Shown: in pieces, positions 1 to 12,250 of the stretch | Layout of the letters: the number at the start of each line of letters is the position of its first letter | Numbering within the stretch: position 1 is the stretch's first letter | Origin: Oxytricha trifallax | Taxonomy: Eukaryota; Ciliophora; Spirotrichea; Sporadotrichida; Oxytrichidae | Direction: 5' to 3' | DNA length: 64,000 nt | Assembly (NCBI GenBank): GCA_000711775.1 | Contig: ARYC01017960.1 | Location: forward strand, 1-64,000 | The notes under the pieces: generated by a model | What the model was told of the DNA's origin: nothing | Databases searched by the model: none | What the model saw: the letters and a program-made list of their open reading frames with translations, nothing else | Program-made: the position numbers and the translations under genes

Positions 1-757
1 GTAGATAGCTGAAAGGGTATACCTTGTATGCATACTCATCTACTACTATTAGCTTTGCCTTGTTCGGCACACTTATGTGCAAGTAATTTTAAATGCAGCT
101 AAAATGTTCAATTGCATTTAATGCGCTAATACTCATTGCTTTCGCTTGGAAACATACTAAAACAGTATAATCTGCAGGCTAGTTTATTGATTCAAAGCGA
201 CACTGTCTCTTGAGCTTCTTCTGTAGGTCTCTTTAAGATTCAAGAATTTTTGATTTTCTTTTAGCAGGTACAAGTTATTAAGTCTCCTTATCATAAATCA
301 AGAATTCGCTAAGATGATGTTTTTGCATATGATTCTTAACCTTTGCTGAGGGAGTGTAAGACTTCATGCATGTTTTGCATTGGTACCTTCCATCCACTTT
401 ATCATGTTTAAAATAGATCTTGGCTTTGCCAGAGTGTAACTCTTTAATGTGCCTCTTCAAGCTAGACTCAGTTGAGAAGAAGTTTTAGCAGTCTTCACAT
501 TAAAATGTTTTTATTTTTTCTATTGGTTGCTGTTCCTTATCTTCCTCAACCAATTCAACTTATGTTTAAACTCCCATCTCTGCACTCTACTTCTTGATTT
601 AAACTTAAATTTTAAAGACCTCAGCTTCAAACTCTAGAGCTCTTAGTTCAACCTCCTTTTCAATATAAATTACTTCTGGTTTCTTGGAGGAGCCAAAGTT
701 GAGAAATGGTTAACCTGTTCCAAGAGAAACTGCCTTACGATTTAAGTTAGCAGCCAT
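1..757 (-). CDS. TBE 57-kDa zinc-finger/kinase protein, N-terminal part
   Basis: With TAA/TAG as Gln the frame is open from the ATG at 757 to the window edge (252 codons, no TGA). Two C2H2 zinc fingers are visible: CEDCQNFF...HIKELH (about residues 83-104) and CKTCMKSYTP...HMQKHH (about 122-143). In the other copies a kinase-like domain follows the fingers; here only its first strands are present (ending near YAYKVYPF). This is the best-preserved 57-kDa copy in the window, although it is incomplete. It is divergently oriented to the 22-kDa gene across a repeat-rich 560-bp spacer. Its role in transposition is unknown; DNA binding is inferred from the fingers. Confidence 0.85.
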
Positions 758-927
758 GTTTAAATTCAAATTTAAATTTCTATTATAATGCTCTAATAAC
801 CTCTCTAGTTATAGTTACACTGCAAAGGAGTTGACACTGCAGCAATAATAGTTGACTATAAACGTCATATTTATACTTAGTTTATAACTATAACTTTTCT
901 AATTTCATGCTTAATATTTTTAATTTT

Positions 928-1122
928 TGTACCAACATTGAAAAAATCAGGTTGGTACTAGTACCAATTAGGTTTTGAACCAGATTGGAACTTTTCCATT
1001 AAGACTTCACTTTATTAAAAGTAGGTACTAATTAAGTTTTGGTACTATTAAATTGGTACCAATTAAAATTAAACGAATTTAGTACCAGTACTAATTAAAC
1101 TTAAAAAAATTTAGTACTAATT
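928..1122. promoter_or_regulatory. Iterated GTAC/TAATTA boxes in TBE1 divergent spacer
   Basis: Between the divergent 57-kDa and 22-kDa genes the sequence repeats GGTACTA, GTACCAATTA and GTACTAATTAA in both orientations at least seven times. TBE2 and TBE3 carry a different but analogous array at the same place. The position and palindromic character suggest protein-binding sites or promoter elements; this is inference. Confidence 0.5.
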
Positions 1123-1315
1123 TAATGGAACTATATTGATAAAAATGTAGATCAATCTCTGTAGTTTGTCACAGTTTCTGCAAATTTTCTCCAGGTATCT
1201 TTACCAAAGTTAACCTTCTATAAGACGTCCATATTTAATAGTAAGATTTTAAACAATAGGATTCAGAACTCTAAATATTATAATTTGAAATTCAATAACA
1301 AGAGAAGGAACAAGG

Positions 1316-2091
1316 ATGAAATCAATAAGTACTACAATGAAGAGGGTTGAAGCTTAAGAAATTATCTCAAGATTTAGAAGCAAGGAAGATCTCTATCGAT
1401 ACCTCAATCAACATGGTAAGTATGCAGCATATACTTAATCATATACTATAGTGGGATTATTCCTTCCAACGATGGAAGGTACTAAAATTTCATTTTTAAA
1501 GCTATACTTTATGATGAGAAGAAAGCCTTAAAAAACAATGAAATTAAGTTGATAAAAATACTAAACTACTAAGAGATTTCAGTCACTAATCTCTACGATG
1601 ATGCGATGAAATATGGAGACTTGGTAGTTTATCTTCCTACCAAGTAACAATCTATAACAAACTTTCAGAAAGGAGCTTCTTCTTTGGTGTTCTTGGCACT
1701 TTAAGAGAGAGATCATTGAAGAAGCTCACAAGAAACGCTACTCTATTTCTCCTGAAGATAAAAAAAAACAAGGGATACTAATAAGCGAGACCTGGCTCGC
1801 AGAGCTTAAGAAGCATCCATTTCTCTCAAGTAAGCTTTGATTTCATAACTTTGTAGGGAAACCTGGAACTGGTATATTCCTAATGAAAGAGCATACGAAG
1901 GTTCACAGAGAGAGAAAGTCATAGACTATTCATGAAGTGAGCAAGAGACTATATAAAGATTTTTAAAAGCCAGATGAAATGAACATAGATGCAGGAGCTG
2001 ACACTAAGAGAAGAAATATGGGCCCAAGCAAGCCATAAGAAGAGGAGAAGAAGGAGAGCCTAATTCCTTATTGGGTTAATTTAATATGTGA
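1316..2091 (+). pseudogene. TBE 22-kDa protein gene, frameshifted
   Basis: It starts ATG AAA TCA at 1316 and matches the TBE2/TBE3 22-kDa frames: RFRSKEDLYRYL early, FLPTMEGTKISFLK, then EISVTNLYDDAM. The frame shifts near 1500 and again near 1680. A 27-nt GT-AG intron (1830-1856) interrupts a Ser-Lys codon pair at the position where the same gene in TBE2, TBE3 and element C also has an intron. The C-terminus is charged and Lys/Glu-rich. The function of the 22-kDa TBE protein is not established. It runs convergently into the transposase gene. Confidence 0.8.
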
Positions 2092-2099
2092 ACTTATTT

Positions 2100-3135
2100 T
2101 CATTCATTTAAATCTAAAACTTATTTATAAACATTCATTCTTCCTTCTCTAGCACAAACTGTTATCTTATCTATACTTACTCTCTTGCAGCTACTCTGAA
2201 TCAAGTCTACTGTATCTATAGGCAAGTCATGCATTAGATGATATAGCAGCAGTTTCTTGTAGTGGGTCTTTATATAACTCCAGTAGAATTCAATTCCATT
2301 AAATTAATGGCTATAAGGAACATTGTATACAGGAGTAATGTTTAACTCTTCATAAGCTTTCTTAGACTCCTTAGTCTTATGAACTGAGAGGTTGTCAACA
2401 AACAGGATGATCTCTTAATCATTATATTTATCTCACAGCTTATGTAGGAACTCTATGTACTACTCTCGCTTAATAGAGCGAGGATGAATAACATAACTTT
2501 CTAAGCCAGAGTCTTCACTAATATCTGCTAAAATTGCATGAGTTACAACCTTTACTTTCTAATCGTAGACTTATATATTATCATACTTCTTATACCAAGA
2601 CTTATTAATAAAGGAGTTGAAGGTAAACACAGCTTCATCAGCGTGTATGAACTTGATGTTATTAGTAATAGCTCACTGCATTTAATCATTTATATAGTTT
2701 AAATTATTACTATAAAATGGCACTGTAAAATCAATCACTCTCTTCACTCTGTTGATAGTCTTGAAAGTAATACCATTTCTTCTATAAATATTGGCTATAG
2801 TTTAAGGAGAGATACGCATGTCAGGAAACTTGCGATGAAACATCACAGCTCGCTAGTCTAGTGGAAAGTGTGCCCAATACTTTAAAGTCTTCGAGTCACA
2901 GAGGGAGTCAATATGGTGCTGTGAGAACTTTTATTTTCTTGCAGGATGCTTTCAAGTGCCTGAATAATAATGCTAAACAGCCAACAAGCAACGATACCTA
3001 ACTGTTGAGGCACTCTTGCGCAGGAGCTTTGCTATAGCAGAATAATTCATTACTGGTTTGACTTAGTCTATATTAATACTTGTACCATACCTAAGCTTAA
3101 GCAGTAAATCTAAATATTACTCATCATAAATAGAC
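2100..3135 (-). pseudogene. TBE 42-kDa transposase (DDE), with in-frame TGAs
   Basis: Read on the minus strand this is the TBE transposase of the IS630/Tc1-type DDE superfamily. Recognisable are the HADEAVF motif (first Asp), LFVDNLSVHKT (second Asp) and NVPYSHQFNGIEFYW (third acidic residue is Glu, as expected). At least two in-frame TGAs and one frame change make it unlikely to be functional. The last codons end at TGA 2100-2102. Its neighbour, the 22-kDa gene, is convergent. Confidence 0.85.
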
Positions 3136-4044
3136 CCTAATTTCGCTAATTTCTATTTCTCATTTTGTAATTTGACCTAATTTGTCTACTAACCCCAATA
3201 AGACCCCAACTATACCCTAAAAATCAAAGCACTTATAAACCTCACTAAGGGGTTTTGGGGTTTTGATTAATGGATCTCATTTCTAATTACAAATAATATT
3301 GCAAGAACCCCTAACCTTGCTTAGGAAATCTTAAGATCTTTGACTTCTGTTTACTTTTAATAAAAAATCAAGTTCCTGGTCTCAAATTCGAAAGCTAACT
3401 ACAGAAGGAAATCGACAATGGTCCTGAGGCTGCTGTAATGTATAATACTAATTGTATCACTATTAAGAAAAGCTGTATACCCAAATAATTTATAGAAGAA
3501 GCTAGAAATGCAATTATATACAAACCCTTCACTCAGCATTTGAAGGGAGCCTTTTTAGGAAATTTAACATTTTCACGCAGCCTCGTATTTTCTCTATAGG
3601 GAAAATGATAGGAAAACTCCTACTCTCAGCCAAATAGAGGATTCTGATGAGGAATTTTTAATAAGAAGAGGTATCTTAAGCCAAAGAGGAGTATGAATTA
3701 GATGAGAAAAGCGATGAGGAAGAAGATAGAGACCCAGAACCTGTTAAAAAATTTGACAAATACTTTAGGGAACAGGCATGAACCTGATATACGTCAATCA
3801 AAATGAGAAAAGCATATTATTGGAAGATAAACTACTTTCATAAAATAAAAGATCAAGTTAGTTTCGCAGCAGTTACAGATATAAAAACTCGAGCGTATTT
3901 ACGAAATCATAAATAATCAAATGAAAGTCAGCGAGTATACCCAAAAATTTAACATTAGACATTCAAAACCCCAAAACCCCTTAATGAGGTTTATAAGTGC
4001 TTTGATTTGTAGGGAATTTGTGAGGGGTTGGGGTTATTAATTAA

Positions 4045-5235
4045 ATGCGAGACTAAAATTACAAGCTTTTGGGTTCTATTTATGATGAAGAGTATATAGA
4101 TTTAGTGTTTAAACTGCGTTATTGATGTTATATGTTTAGTGAATAACTCAAACCAGTACTGAACTAAAAGTCTATTGCACTGCTCTTAAAGCGTAGTTCA
4201 TCAACTGTTCGCTCTCACTGTCTTATAGCACTATAATTAAAGCAATAGTAGCTGAATTCTAAACTTAAGAGGTAGTCAAAATTTCTATAGAAGCATATTG
4301 ACTATCTTATTAATGAGAAAATTTTAAAGTATTGGGCTCACTTCTCTTTAGACCAACGAGCTACTATGTTTCATCGCCAATTCCCTGAGTTGAAGATCTC
4401 TGCATAATCTGTTGCAAACATTTATAAACGAAACGGTATCTCTTACAAAGGTGTAAATCGTATCAAGATAGTAATAGATTTCACTCTGCCATTTTACAAC
4501 AACAACTTAAATTATATTTATAATTAAATACAGAGAGCCTAATAGAATGATATTAAGTTTATTCATGCTGACGAGGCTGTGTTTATATTCAACACTTTCA
4601 TCTAGAAGTCTTGGTATAAGAGGCATAGCAACATAGAAGTATATGACTAGAAAGTCAAGGTATAAACAATGGCAATTCTTGGAGGTATTAGCGAAGATGC
4701 TGGTTTAGAAACTTATCTTATTCATCCTCGCTCTATTAAGACAGATCAGTATATTAAGTTCTTAGAACAGCTGAGGGAGAAGTACCCTGAATAAGAGATT
4801 ATACTGTTTGTTGATAATCTCTCTGTTCATAAGACAATAGAAACAAGGAAGAGTTATGAACAACTTAGAATAACGCCAGTGTTCAACGTACCTTACAGTC
4901 CATAGTTTAATGGAATTGACTTTAACTGGGGTATATTAAAAGGTCATTACAAGAAACTGCTGCTATACCACTTGATGCATGACATACTACCTATTGATAC
5001 AGTAGACTTTATTAAAACTTCAGCTAAGAGATTAGATAATTAATTGTCTTAAAAGTGTGCTAAAGAAGGGAGAGTGAATGTATATAAATAAGTTTTGTAT
5101 TTAAGTTAACGAATATTTAAGTCACATTTAAAATTCTTTAGAGGGAGCTGGCTTCTCTTTCTTTTCTTCTACTTCTTGCTTCCCTCCTCCTAAGTGTCTT
5201 CTCTTGCTGCCAGCTCCAGCATCTATGTTCATTGA
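4045..5235 (+). pseudogene. TBE2 transposase, third catalytic residue Asp instead of Glu
   Basis: The frame from ATG 4045 is open except for one TGA at 4123-4125, which TBE3 shares at the same codon. A Met at 4132 could restart. Motifs: HADEAVF, LFVDNLSVHKT, and PYSPQFNGIDFNW, where the last acidic residue (codon 4918-4920, GAC) is Asp while TBE1 and TBE3 have Glu. The normal stop (TGA in TBE3) is CGA at 5110-5112, so the frame extends 41 codons over the antisense 22-kDa gene. Such changes suggest a non-autonomous or dead copy. Confidence 0.85.
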
Positions 5236-5909
5236 CTCTGGAGGCTAAAAATTTGTATAAAGTCTCTTGCTGACTTCATACTTTGTCTGCAACTTTGGCT
5301 CTCTCTGTGAAGCTTGCTCTATTCCTTCATCAAGATGATGCCAGTACCAGATTTTTCTAAAGAGTTAAGCTAAAAATCTTACTTGAAACATAAGGGTGTT
5401 TGTGCAGCTCTGATAGCCAGCTCTCACTCAACTTGATCCCTTGTTTGTCCTTATATTCTGAAGAGATGCTGTACCTTTTCTTATAAGATTCTTGAATAAT
5501 TCTTTCAAGTAATCACCTTTAATTGTTGCAAGTAAACCAAAGAAATAGTTTCTTTCAGGTAGTTTATTTGACAACAGCTTCTTAATGGGCAGGTACTGCG
5601 AAACCTCTGGGTCGTTCATAGCATCATCATATAAGTTAGTCACTGAAATTTCTGAATAGCTTGAAATCTCTGCAAACTTAACATCTTAAGTTTTCAATGC
5701 TTTCTTCTCTTCGCAGAGTATCGCTCTTAGAAATGAAATTAAGTACCTTCCATCGTTTGCAGGAACAAACCAACTACATAATCAAGATGAGTTATTATAA
5801 GTTCATTACCTTGCTGCACCAGGTAGCTGTGCAAATCCTCCTTGCTTCTAAATCTTTGAATCAATTCTTGTGCTTGCACTCTTTTCATTGCATCATTCAT
5901 TGACTCCAT
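5122..5909 (-). pseudogene. TBE2 22-kDa protein gene, frameshifted
   Basis: It starts ATG GAG TCA at 5909 and reads ELIQRFRSKEDLHSYLV, then VVGLFLQTMEGT. One base appears missing near 5745, after which the homologous frame ISVTNLYDDAMNDPEV resumes. A second shift occurs near 5480. The 26-nt intron 5357-5382 (GT-AG) lies at the conserved Ser-Lys position. The last stop TGA is 5122-5124, overlapping the extended transposase frame on the other strand. Confidence 0.8.
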
Positions 5910-6116
5910 CTTGTTTACAGATCTAAGAAATGATATTCAAATTTAAGTTTATTGATTTCAATTATATACCTCTGTAAAACATACTATTAAATATGGGCAT
6001 CCTATAGGAGGTCAACCTCTAAGAAGGATATGGAGAAGGTTTTGAGAACTGGTTTAAAAAATGAGAGATTGATATCAATTTCTACTGTTATAGTTACATA
6101 TTTTTAAATTTAAATT

Positions 6117-6286
6117 GGTACGTACTTAATTAGGAGCAGCTCCTAAAATGCTAGTACATAAATAGAAGCATTAATTAAAGCTAGTACTTAATTAGGAGCA
6201 CCCTAATTTAAATCATAAAATCACAAAATACCTCCTAAAGCAGTACGTACTTAATTAGGTGCACCTCCTAAATCGGTACGTGCTGT
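6117..6286. promoter_or_regulatory. Palindromic AGGAG/CTCCT + GTACTTAATTA array in TBE2 spacer
   Basis: Three units combining GTACTTAATTAGG with GAGCAGCTCCT, CACCC or TGCACCTCCT lie between the divergent 22-kDa and 57-kDa genes. The same boxes occur four times in TBE3 (28862-29040). Repeated symmetric boxes in a divergent promoter region look like binding sites for an element-encoded or host regulator; inferred. Confidence 0.5.
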
Positions 6287-6643
6287 AATCAACTTATTAT
6301 TGATAGTAAAAATGTTTACTTTCTCACCCATATATAGAGCTAGTTCGTCTCTTAGTGCTCATTTTTCTTGGCTAATACTCTTAAAACCTCCCTTCAAACT
6401 TATAGAGTTGCAAAGCTCTCTTATGAGCTCTGAGTTATAGATGCAGTTATAATTTTAAATTCAAATTTAAATATGAGCGCTAACATTTTAAGAAAAACAA
6501 CAGCACTTCCATCAAACTAAATGAGACTTACCTTTGTCACCAATAAAAAGTGTGATAGCTTTGAGATGAACTCTCATAAAGAACTACCAGAGCTATCACT
6601 TGAGGTCTCTGTTATTAAAATAAAAATTAATTATAGAAAATAA

Positions 6644-7920
6644 ATGGCAAACAAGTTTGTGGGAAACAGAGAGGAGGAGAAAGATAATAATGAAATTCCT
6701 ATACAAACTGAAGAAGTTGAAGTCTATTTTTGTGAGTGATGTGAGAGAGATTTTGCTCATAAATCAAGCTGGTACAGACATAAGAAGCAGCATAGAGAAG
6801 CCAAGACCACTGTCTACTTAAAGCATGATAAAATAGATGGAAAGTATGACTGCTTTGAGTGCCATAAGCAATACTCTCATACAAGAGACTTAAAGAAGCA
6901 TCTATTAAAAGCTCACAAGAAAGATATAGAAGTTGAGAATCATGAAGTTGAGCTGAAGCTTCTCAACAAAAGAAAAGCGAGGAATATTATAAAGTCGTAG
7001 TGCCTGAACAAGCGAGAGAGTTAGAGTTGGTTAAAAAGGCACGCAACTAACTGATCTCTAAAATAACAAAAATTATGATCAAGATTGAATATAAAAAGAT
7101 TCCTGTTCTTGCCTAAATTGACCTAGAAACTTCCCTTGAAAGCTTCATTATATTAGAAGACTCCTTTGCTAATAAAGTTATCAATGATCATCAATACGCA
7201 TACAAGGTGTATCCCTTCAACTAACTCTTAAGTGATGATTAATACTAGATGGATTTTACAAATGAGTATCAAGTACTCACTGAAGCAAAGTTTAAAGAGT
7301 GTAGTTTCTTAATCAAGCTAGATGCTACACTCCTTGCCAAGGATCATGTTGCTTTTAGACTGCCTCTATATGAAATGACCCTCAGAGATATCATTACTGA
7401 TCAAAGGAATCATAAGTAGCTTGCTTTGATAGCAATTTAAACCTTGCAAGGTATTAAAGAGCGACATAAGTTAGGCTTTATTCATAGAGATTTGAAGCCT
7501 GAGAATATTATGATAAACTTCTCACCTGTAAGAGTAGTAATTATTGACTTCAACAGAGCATTAAGGGTAGAAGTGTCAAGGCTTGTAAGTGTTAAGGGAA
7601 CTGCAGGCAATTATCCAGAAAGAGATGACTGGAGAGATGGAGACTTTCAATGGGATTTGTGGGCAATGCCAGCAATAATAATAAAGTGCGATATGCCTCG
7701 TAACTATTACTACTCGACAAGGTGTGAAAAGGATGCGAAGCAAAGAATAAAGCAATTTATAGATAAAAACAGAGTATCTCTTTCAATGAAATAGATGGCA
7801 GAGTAAGTGATTATCAAGCCAAATCCACGATCAGACATATCAATTGAATAGATAGAATAGTGGTTGAGTAAAATAAATTTTAGACCTCTCCCACATGATC
7901 CAAAAGTGCATTTTGAGTGA
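6644..7920 (+). pseudogene. TBE2 57-kDa zinc-finger/kinase gene
   Basis: ATG 6644; an in-frame TGA at 6737-6739 sits inside the first zinc finger (between its two Cys), and a frameshift follows near 6995. After that the frame is open to TGA 7918-7920. Domains: two C2H2 fingers (second: CFECHKQYSH...HLLKAH), a linker, then a protein-kinase-like domain with catalytic loop HRDLKPENIM and IIDFNRA in place of the usual DFG. The glycine loop and VAIK lysine are not obvious, so catalytic activity is uncertain. The protein ends PHDPKVHFE. Confidence 0.85.
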
Positions 7921-10900
7921 TTAAATTACTTACATTTACTATAAATTTCACATTAAAACCTATTAATAACCCCAACCCCTAACAAATTCCCTACAAATCA
8001 AAGCACTTATAAACCTCATTAAGGGGCTTTGGGGTTTTTATTACGTGTCGTACACTCCTTAGAAGAGCTAATAAAATATCAGTGAGCAAATTCTCTAAAA
8101 CAAGAAAGATCATCATAAGGATTCTCTTATGGATTGTCTGAATAATCCTTTAACTTTTCAGGATCTCCATAATCAAGTTGAAGAGAAATTAGAAGGTTAC
8201 AGAAATAATTTCACCAAAAGTCAAATCAAAGGCTGGTAGGTCTGGGTGCTCTTTTAAATAAATGCCTATCACAAATGCGATAACAACTTCCTCAAGTATC
8301 AATGGATCAAACCTGCTACTACTCCTATCCAAGTAGAAAGACGGAGAAGTTGTATTTAAATCAGGGAGAAAGCTTAAGTGGAGGAGAAAGCTTAAGAGCA
8401 AGCACTTAAAGAAGCTAGACTGTAGCTACGCTAATAAGAGATGCAGCAATAACTGAATAATAAGCACCCTCAAATATTCCTCCCCTATCTAAAGTTAAGG
8501 GAACTCTAAAGTGAAACAGGATCTCAGCACAATTTTACAAAAGATAAGAAATAACTTATAGTGCTATGAAGAAAAGCCTATTAATCTCTATCCAGCAAGT
8601 CATCTGTTTATAAAGAAACTTATGTAGCAGCCTACACAAAATATTAAAAAAGAGGCGAATAGAAAGAGCTCCGTATGGACTTTAAAACTCTCGCTACCAA
8701 AAAAGATTACATTGACCTTGTTTTCATTAGAATTAACTTAGCATCCTTTCCTGCTCCAAATTTCACTCCTTCAGAGTTCAAAACTCTCTAAACAGGATGA
8801 TGAATTCTGCCGAGCTTATCAACAGATATGCAGAGAGCAACTTATTCCCGAATAAAAAAAGATCTTTTTACAGGATCTCCGTTCTTTGATTCAGAGAATT
8901 ACAGGCTAATGAACGGTTATCATACTTATCAAGTCACTCAGGGCACAAATAAATTCAGGCATTTTCAACATAGAAACTACAAGTAGGCCTTTAGCAATAA
9001 CTTCGTTTTTTGACCAGATATTTAAAAGCAAGAGCCACTTTCGAGTTATTTGACCAATTGATGGGAGTTGCTAAAATTCTCTGTGACTGGAAGATTTATG
9101 TTGAGAGGAGAGCATTATTAATGTTACTGGCTGGATTGCTTAATGAGCACCTTTACACATTACTGGTAGAAATTTCCTTAATACTCAATCATTTCCATTC
9201 GCGGCAATCATGAATATACTGTTCCTTGATTACAGACTTTCTTAGTATCAAATCATACTTGTGCATAGAATTGACAATAAATCCTACAACTTGAATTTAG
9301 TGCCAGCTCTCACGAAAATTTTTGATGAAAACAAGAAGCTGATATCTGAATGGGTAGATGGTTATTCGTCAATTATTGTTGAGCTCTGCTACATTAACAA
9401 GGATGAAGATACCCCAAGGCTCAGTATGCAGTGATAAGGGAAGAATAGTTCAACTACCTTGAGGCCATGTCTATGAAAAGGGGAGTCATTGCTCTGCCAA
9501 AATGGTATTATCCTTAATTCAACGAGAAGAAGCTTGTCTCCAATCTGATCGATTAGTTGTTCTGCAGTGATGAATTCAAACTGGGATTAAAATTTCCTTT
9601 CTCATTGCGTTTTTATGAATGCAGCAGACTGTCAAAACCCAGGTTCACACTAGCCCATCGACCTGCTGACTTCATGCCTAGAGCTAGGACTCGTTAGAAA
9701 TATAATTTAGCATGTAAGACTAATTAAATAAGCCTAAATTATAATCTATAGGTATGGAGCAAAGGAACTCACTTATTACGAATTAGATTTAAGGAGAGGG
9801 AAAAATATTTGATTCACCAAATTGATGAGTTGACATACGAGAAAGCTTAATCAATAACATACTCTTATAAAGAAAGGTATGGACAATTATGACTACATAT
9901 ATCCAGACATAACTTCATGGCAGACTAAAGAGCACATATTGCAACTACGCAAAATGATTTAGAAAGAAAACGAAAAAGGTAATTCTGATTTATTTTTATT
10001 TTGTATAGACTACTTGGAAAGAAACTAGAGTGAGCTCAACTACTATGAGAAAGACAACGAGAATTTGGACCCCTGGTATTGCATTTAAACCGTGAACCAT
10101 TCTGTTGAGATCATTATTCAAATTTAAAGCAGCGAGAGTGAGTATAACCCTGTCGAGTTGGAGCATTACATAAACAATTTTTGAGGACATTCAAAATAAT
10201 GTCTTTCAAAAGATAAAGAGCAAGATACCAGAAATAAGTAAGATATTTAAATTAAATGCAATTCAATTGAGAGGGTTGGTTTCACTGGTTCCTTTAGAGA
10301 AAAAAAACAAAACATTTTAAGCTTAACTTTGAGATCCCTTATGACTTGAGAATTAATATGATAAACTGTCTGGCAAGTACCAATTTCCCAAGAAATAAAT
10401 ACAATTAAGCAAATTTGGTGAAGCTAAAACGATTTGATGATAAACTAAGCAAAAACTATCTGAATTCAATTAAACCAATTGTGAAGCAATCACATGGAAT
10501 ATTGTGAAAAATTTCCCAGCATCATCAAAGATTTTAGTCCCCGAACATTCGTTCAACTGATAACATGTCTTTAAGGCAAGTTTTTTAAAAGTTTAGCCTA
10601 CTTGACATAATAATCGGCCGATATTTTATAGTAAAGTTTTGATGTTTGTTACAATTATTTATAGGAAAACTTATCCAGTCAATTCTCCATACATGGTTGT
10701 CACTTAGAATCCTAATAATATGGAATCAGATCATCTCCAATACCTCTACAATGATAAGCTGTTCCACCGGGCCTAAATCAATTGCTCACCAAATTATAAT
10801 GCTCTTTCCAAATCGCCCAACTTGCAAAATCAGAATGGTCACTACTCAAAAGCAAATCTGGAAATGTCCTTGAATCGATCCAGTATTCCTACTCGAGTTG

Positions 10901-11270
10901 ATCCAGGACTTCTTAAAATTTAAAAGATTACAAGAGGAGACAGATAAACTTAATGATAAAGAAAAAGGTTAGAGAAACAGGCAGGGATTTGATCAAAAAA
11001 TGAATAATGCAGATAGACTTCGTCATGAGCCAAATCGTAGAAACCTTCTCAAAAGAAGACAAGATAAGAAGAAATTCAAAGCAAAGGCATTGTAGTAACA
11101 GGAGGAAGAGAAGGATGATAACACAGGAAAAAATTCCAAAGTAGACAGGACGATATCTTAAACTCAAGAGGCAGTTTAAATGATCCCGCTTCTCATAGAG
11201 GCTCTGTTGATCACCTTAAGAGTGTTAATGCCAATAAAAGACCACATGAATCAGAACTTGATATATTGAG

Positions 11271-12250
11271 CTAACTGTTCAAACAGAGACACCCCTCCCA
11301 CCCCAAAAACATCCCTATTCATATGAAAATTTCGATTGACGATGTTTAAATTATTTTCCTTCACGACATCTTGATCACATAATACTTTTTTTTTATTTTT
11401 TTTCAACAAATCAAATGCTTCTCTTTATCATATTTCTTATTTAACAACTTTCACTACGTCCGCCGACTTTTTTATTGAGATGCTTCCATAGAAAATTAAT
11501 AAAAGTATATTTCCATTGATCCGATAATAATATAATAAAATTTATGAGCCAACAAACTCATACAACTTTATTTAATCTGTATTCAAAATATGATTAATAT
11601 TTTTACTATTAAAACATTTTTATAGAAACTAATAGTTATGGAAAAAATACATATGAAAGAATTTTAAAATAAAACCGTATTTAAGCATTTATTATTATTT
11701 TCAAATTAACTCTCTTTAAATAAATCAAGAAGTTATTTATATTTAAATTAGTCCCTTTACAAACTAATTAATAATAAATGCTTAAATTAGGTTTTATTTT
11801 AAAAATTCTTTCATATGTATATTTTCCATAACTATTAGTTTCTATAAAAATGGTAATAGTAAGTAATAATATTAGAAAATTGACAAAATTTTTAAAATAT
11901 TAATCATATTTTGAATACAGATTAAATAAAGTTGTATGAGTTTTTTGGCTCATATATTTTATAATATTATTATCGAATCAATGGAAACATACTTTTAATT
12001 AATTTTCTAAGGGAGCATCTCAATAAAAAAGTCGGCGGACGTAAAAAAAGTTGTTAAATAAGAAATATGATAAAGAGAAGCATTTGATTTGTTGAAAAAA
12101 AATTTAAAAAAAATATTATTTGATCAAGATGTCGTGAAGGAAAATGATTTAAACATCTACAATCAAAATTTTCTTATGAATAGGGATGTTTTTGGGGGTG
12201 GGAAGGGGGTCTAGTTAAGGTGGGAGGTGGGTCTCGGTTGGAACAGCTAA
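11271..12250. mobile_element. F1 foldback element, left copy
   Basis: About 450-bp inverted halves face each other around 11750: the left half begins in a C-rich stretch ending CCCCAAAAACATCC and includes CGTCCGCCGACTTTTTTATT; the right half is its reverse complement. The interior is very AT-rich and has no convincing gene. It interrupts the coding-like frames of the palindrome-arm gene. The identical arrangement at 23577-24554 means it was present before the arms were duplicated. MITE-like foldback is the most likely identity. Confidence 0.75.

Larger units (their letters stand above)
1..3265. mobile_element. TBE1: telomere-bearing element, truncated by window edge
   Basis: The right end is G4T4G4T4G at 3249-3265, followed by ATT (3266-3268). 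The mirrored position in the right palindrome arm (about 34379-34381) has one ATT and no element, so this is an insertion with a 3-bp ANT target duplication, as known for Oxytricha TBEs. Gene order is the TBE order: 57-kDa zinc-finger/kinase gene (minus), 22-kDa gene (plus), transposase (minus). The subterminal sequence (3140-3240) differs from TBE2/TBE3 but resembles the fragment at 40.14-40.2 kb, so TBE1 belongs to a different subfamily. The left end lies outside the window. Confidence 0.92.
3964..8039. mobile_element. TBE2: complete telomere-bearing element (4076 bp)
   Basis: It starts CAAAACCCCAAAACCCC at 3964 and ends GGGGTTTTT at 8039 (the last base differs from the usual G). The inverted ends agree for ~78 bp. 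It is flanked by ATT at 3961-3963 and 8040-8042; the right palindrome arm has the same flank sequence with a single ATT (about 33636), a direct empty-site proof. Genes: transposase (plus), 22-kDa (minus), 57-kDa (plus), all damaged. The orientation is opposite to TBE1 and TBE3. Confidence 0.95.
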
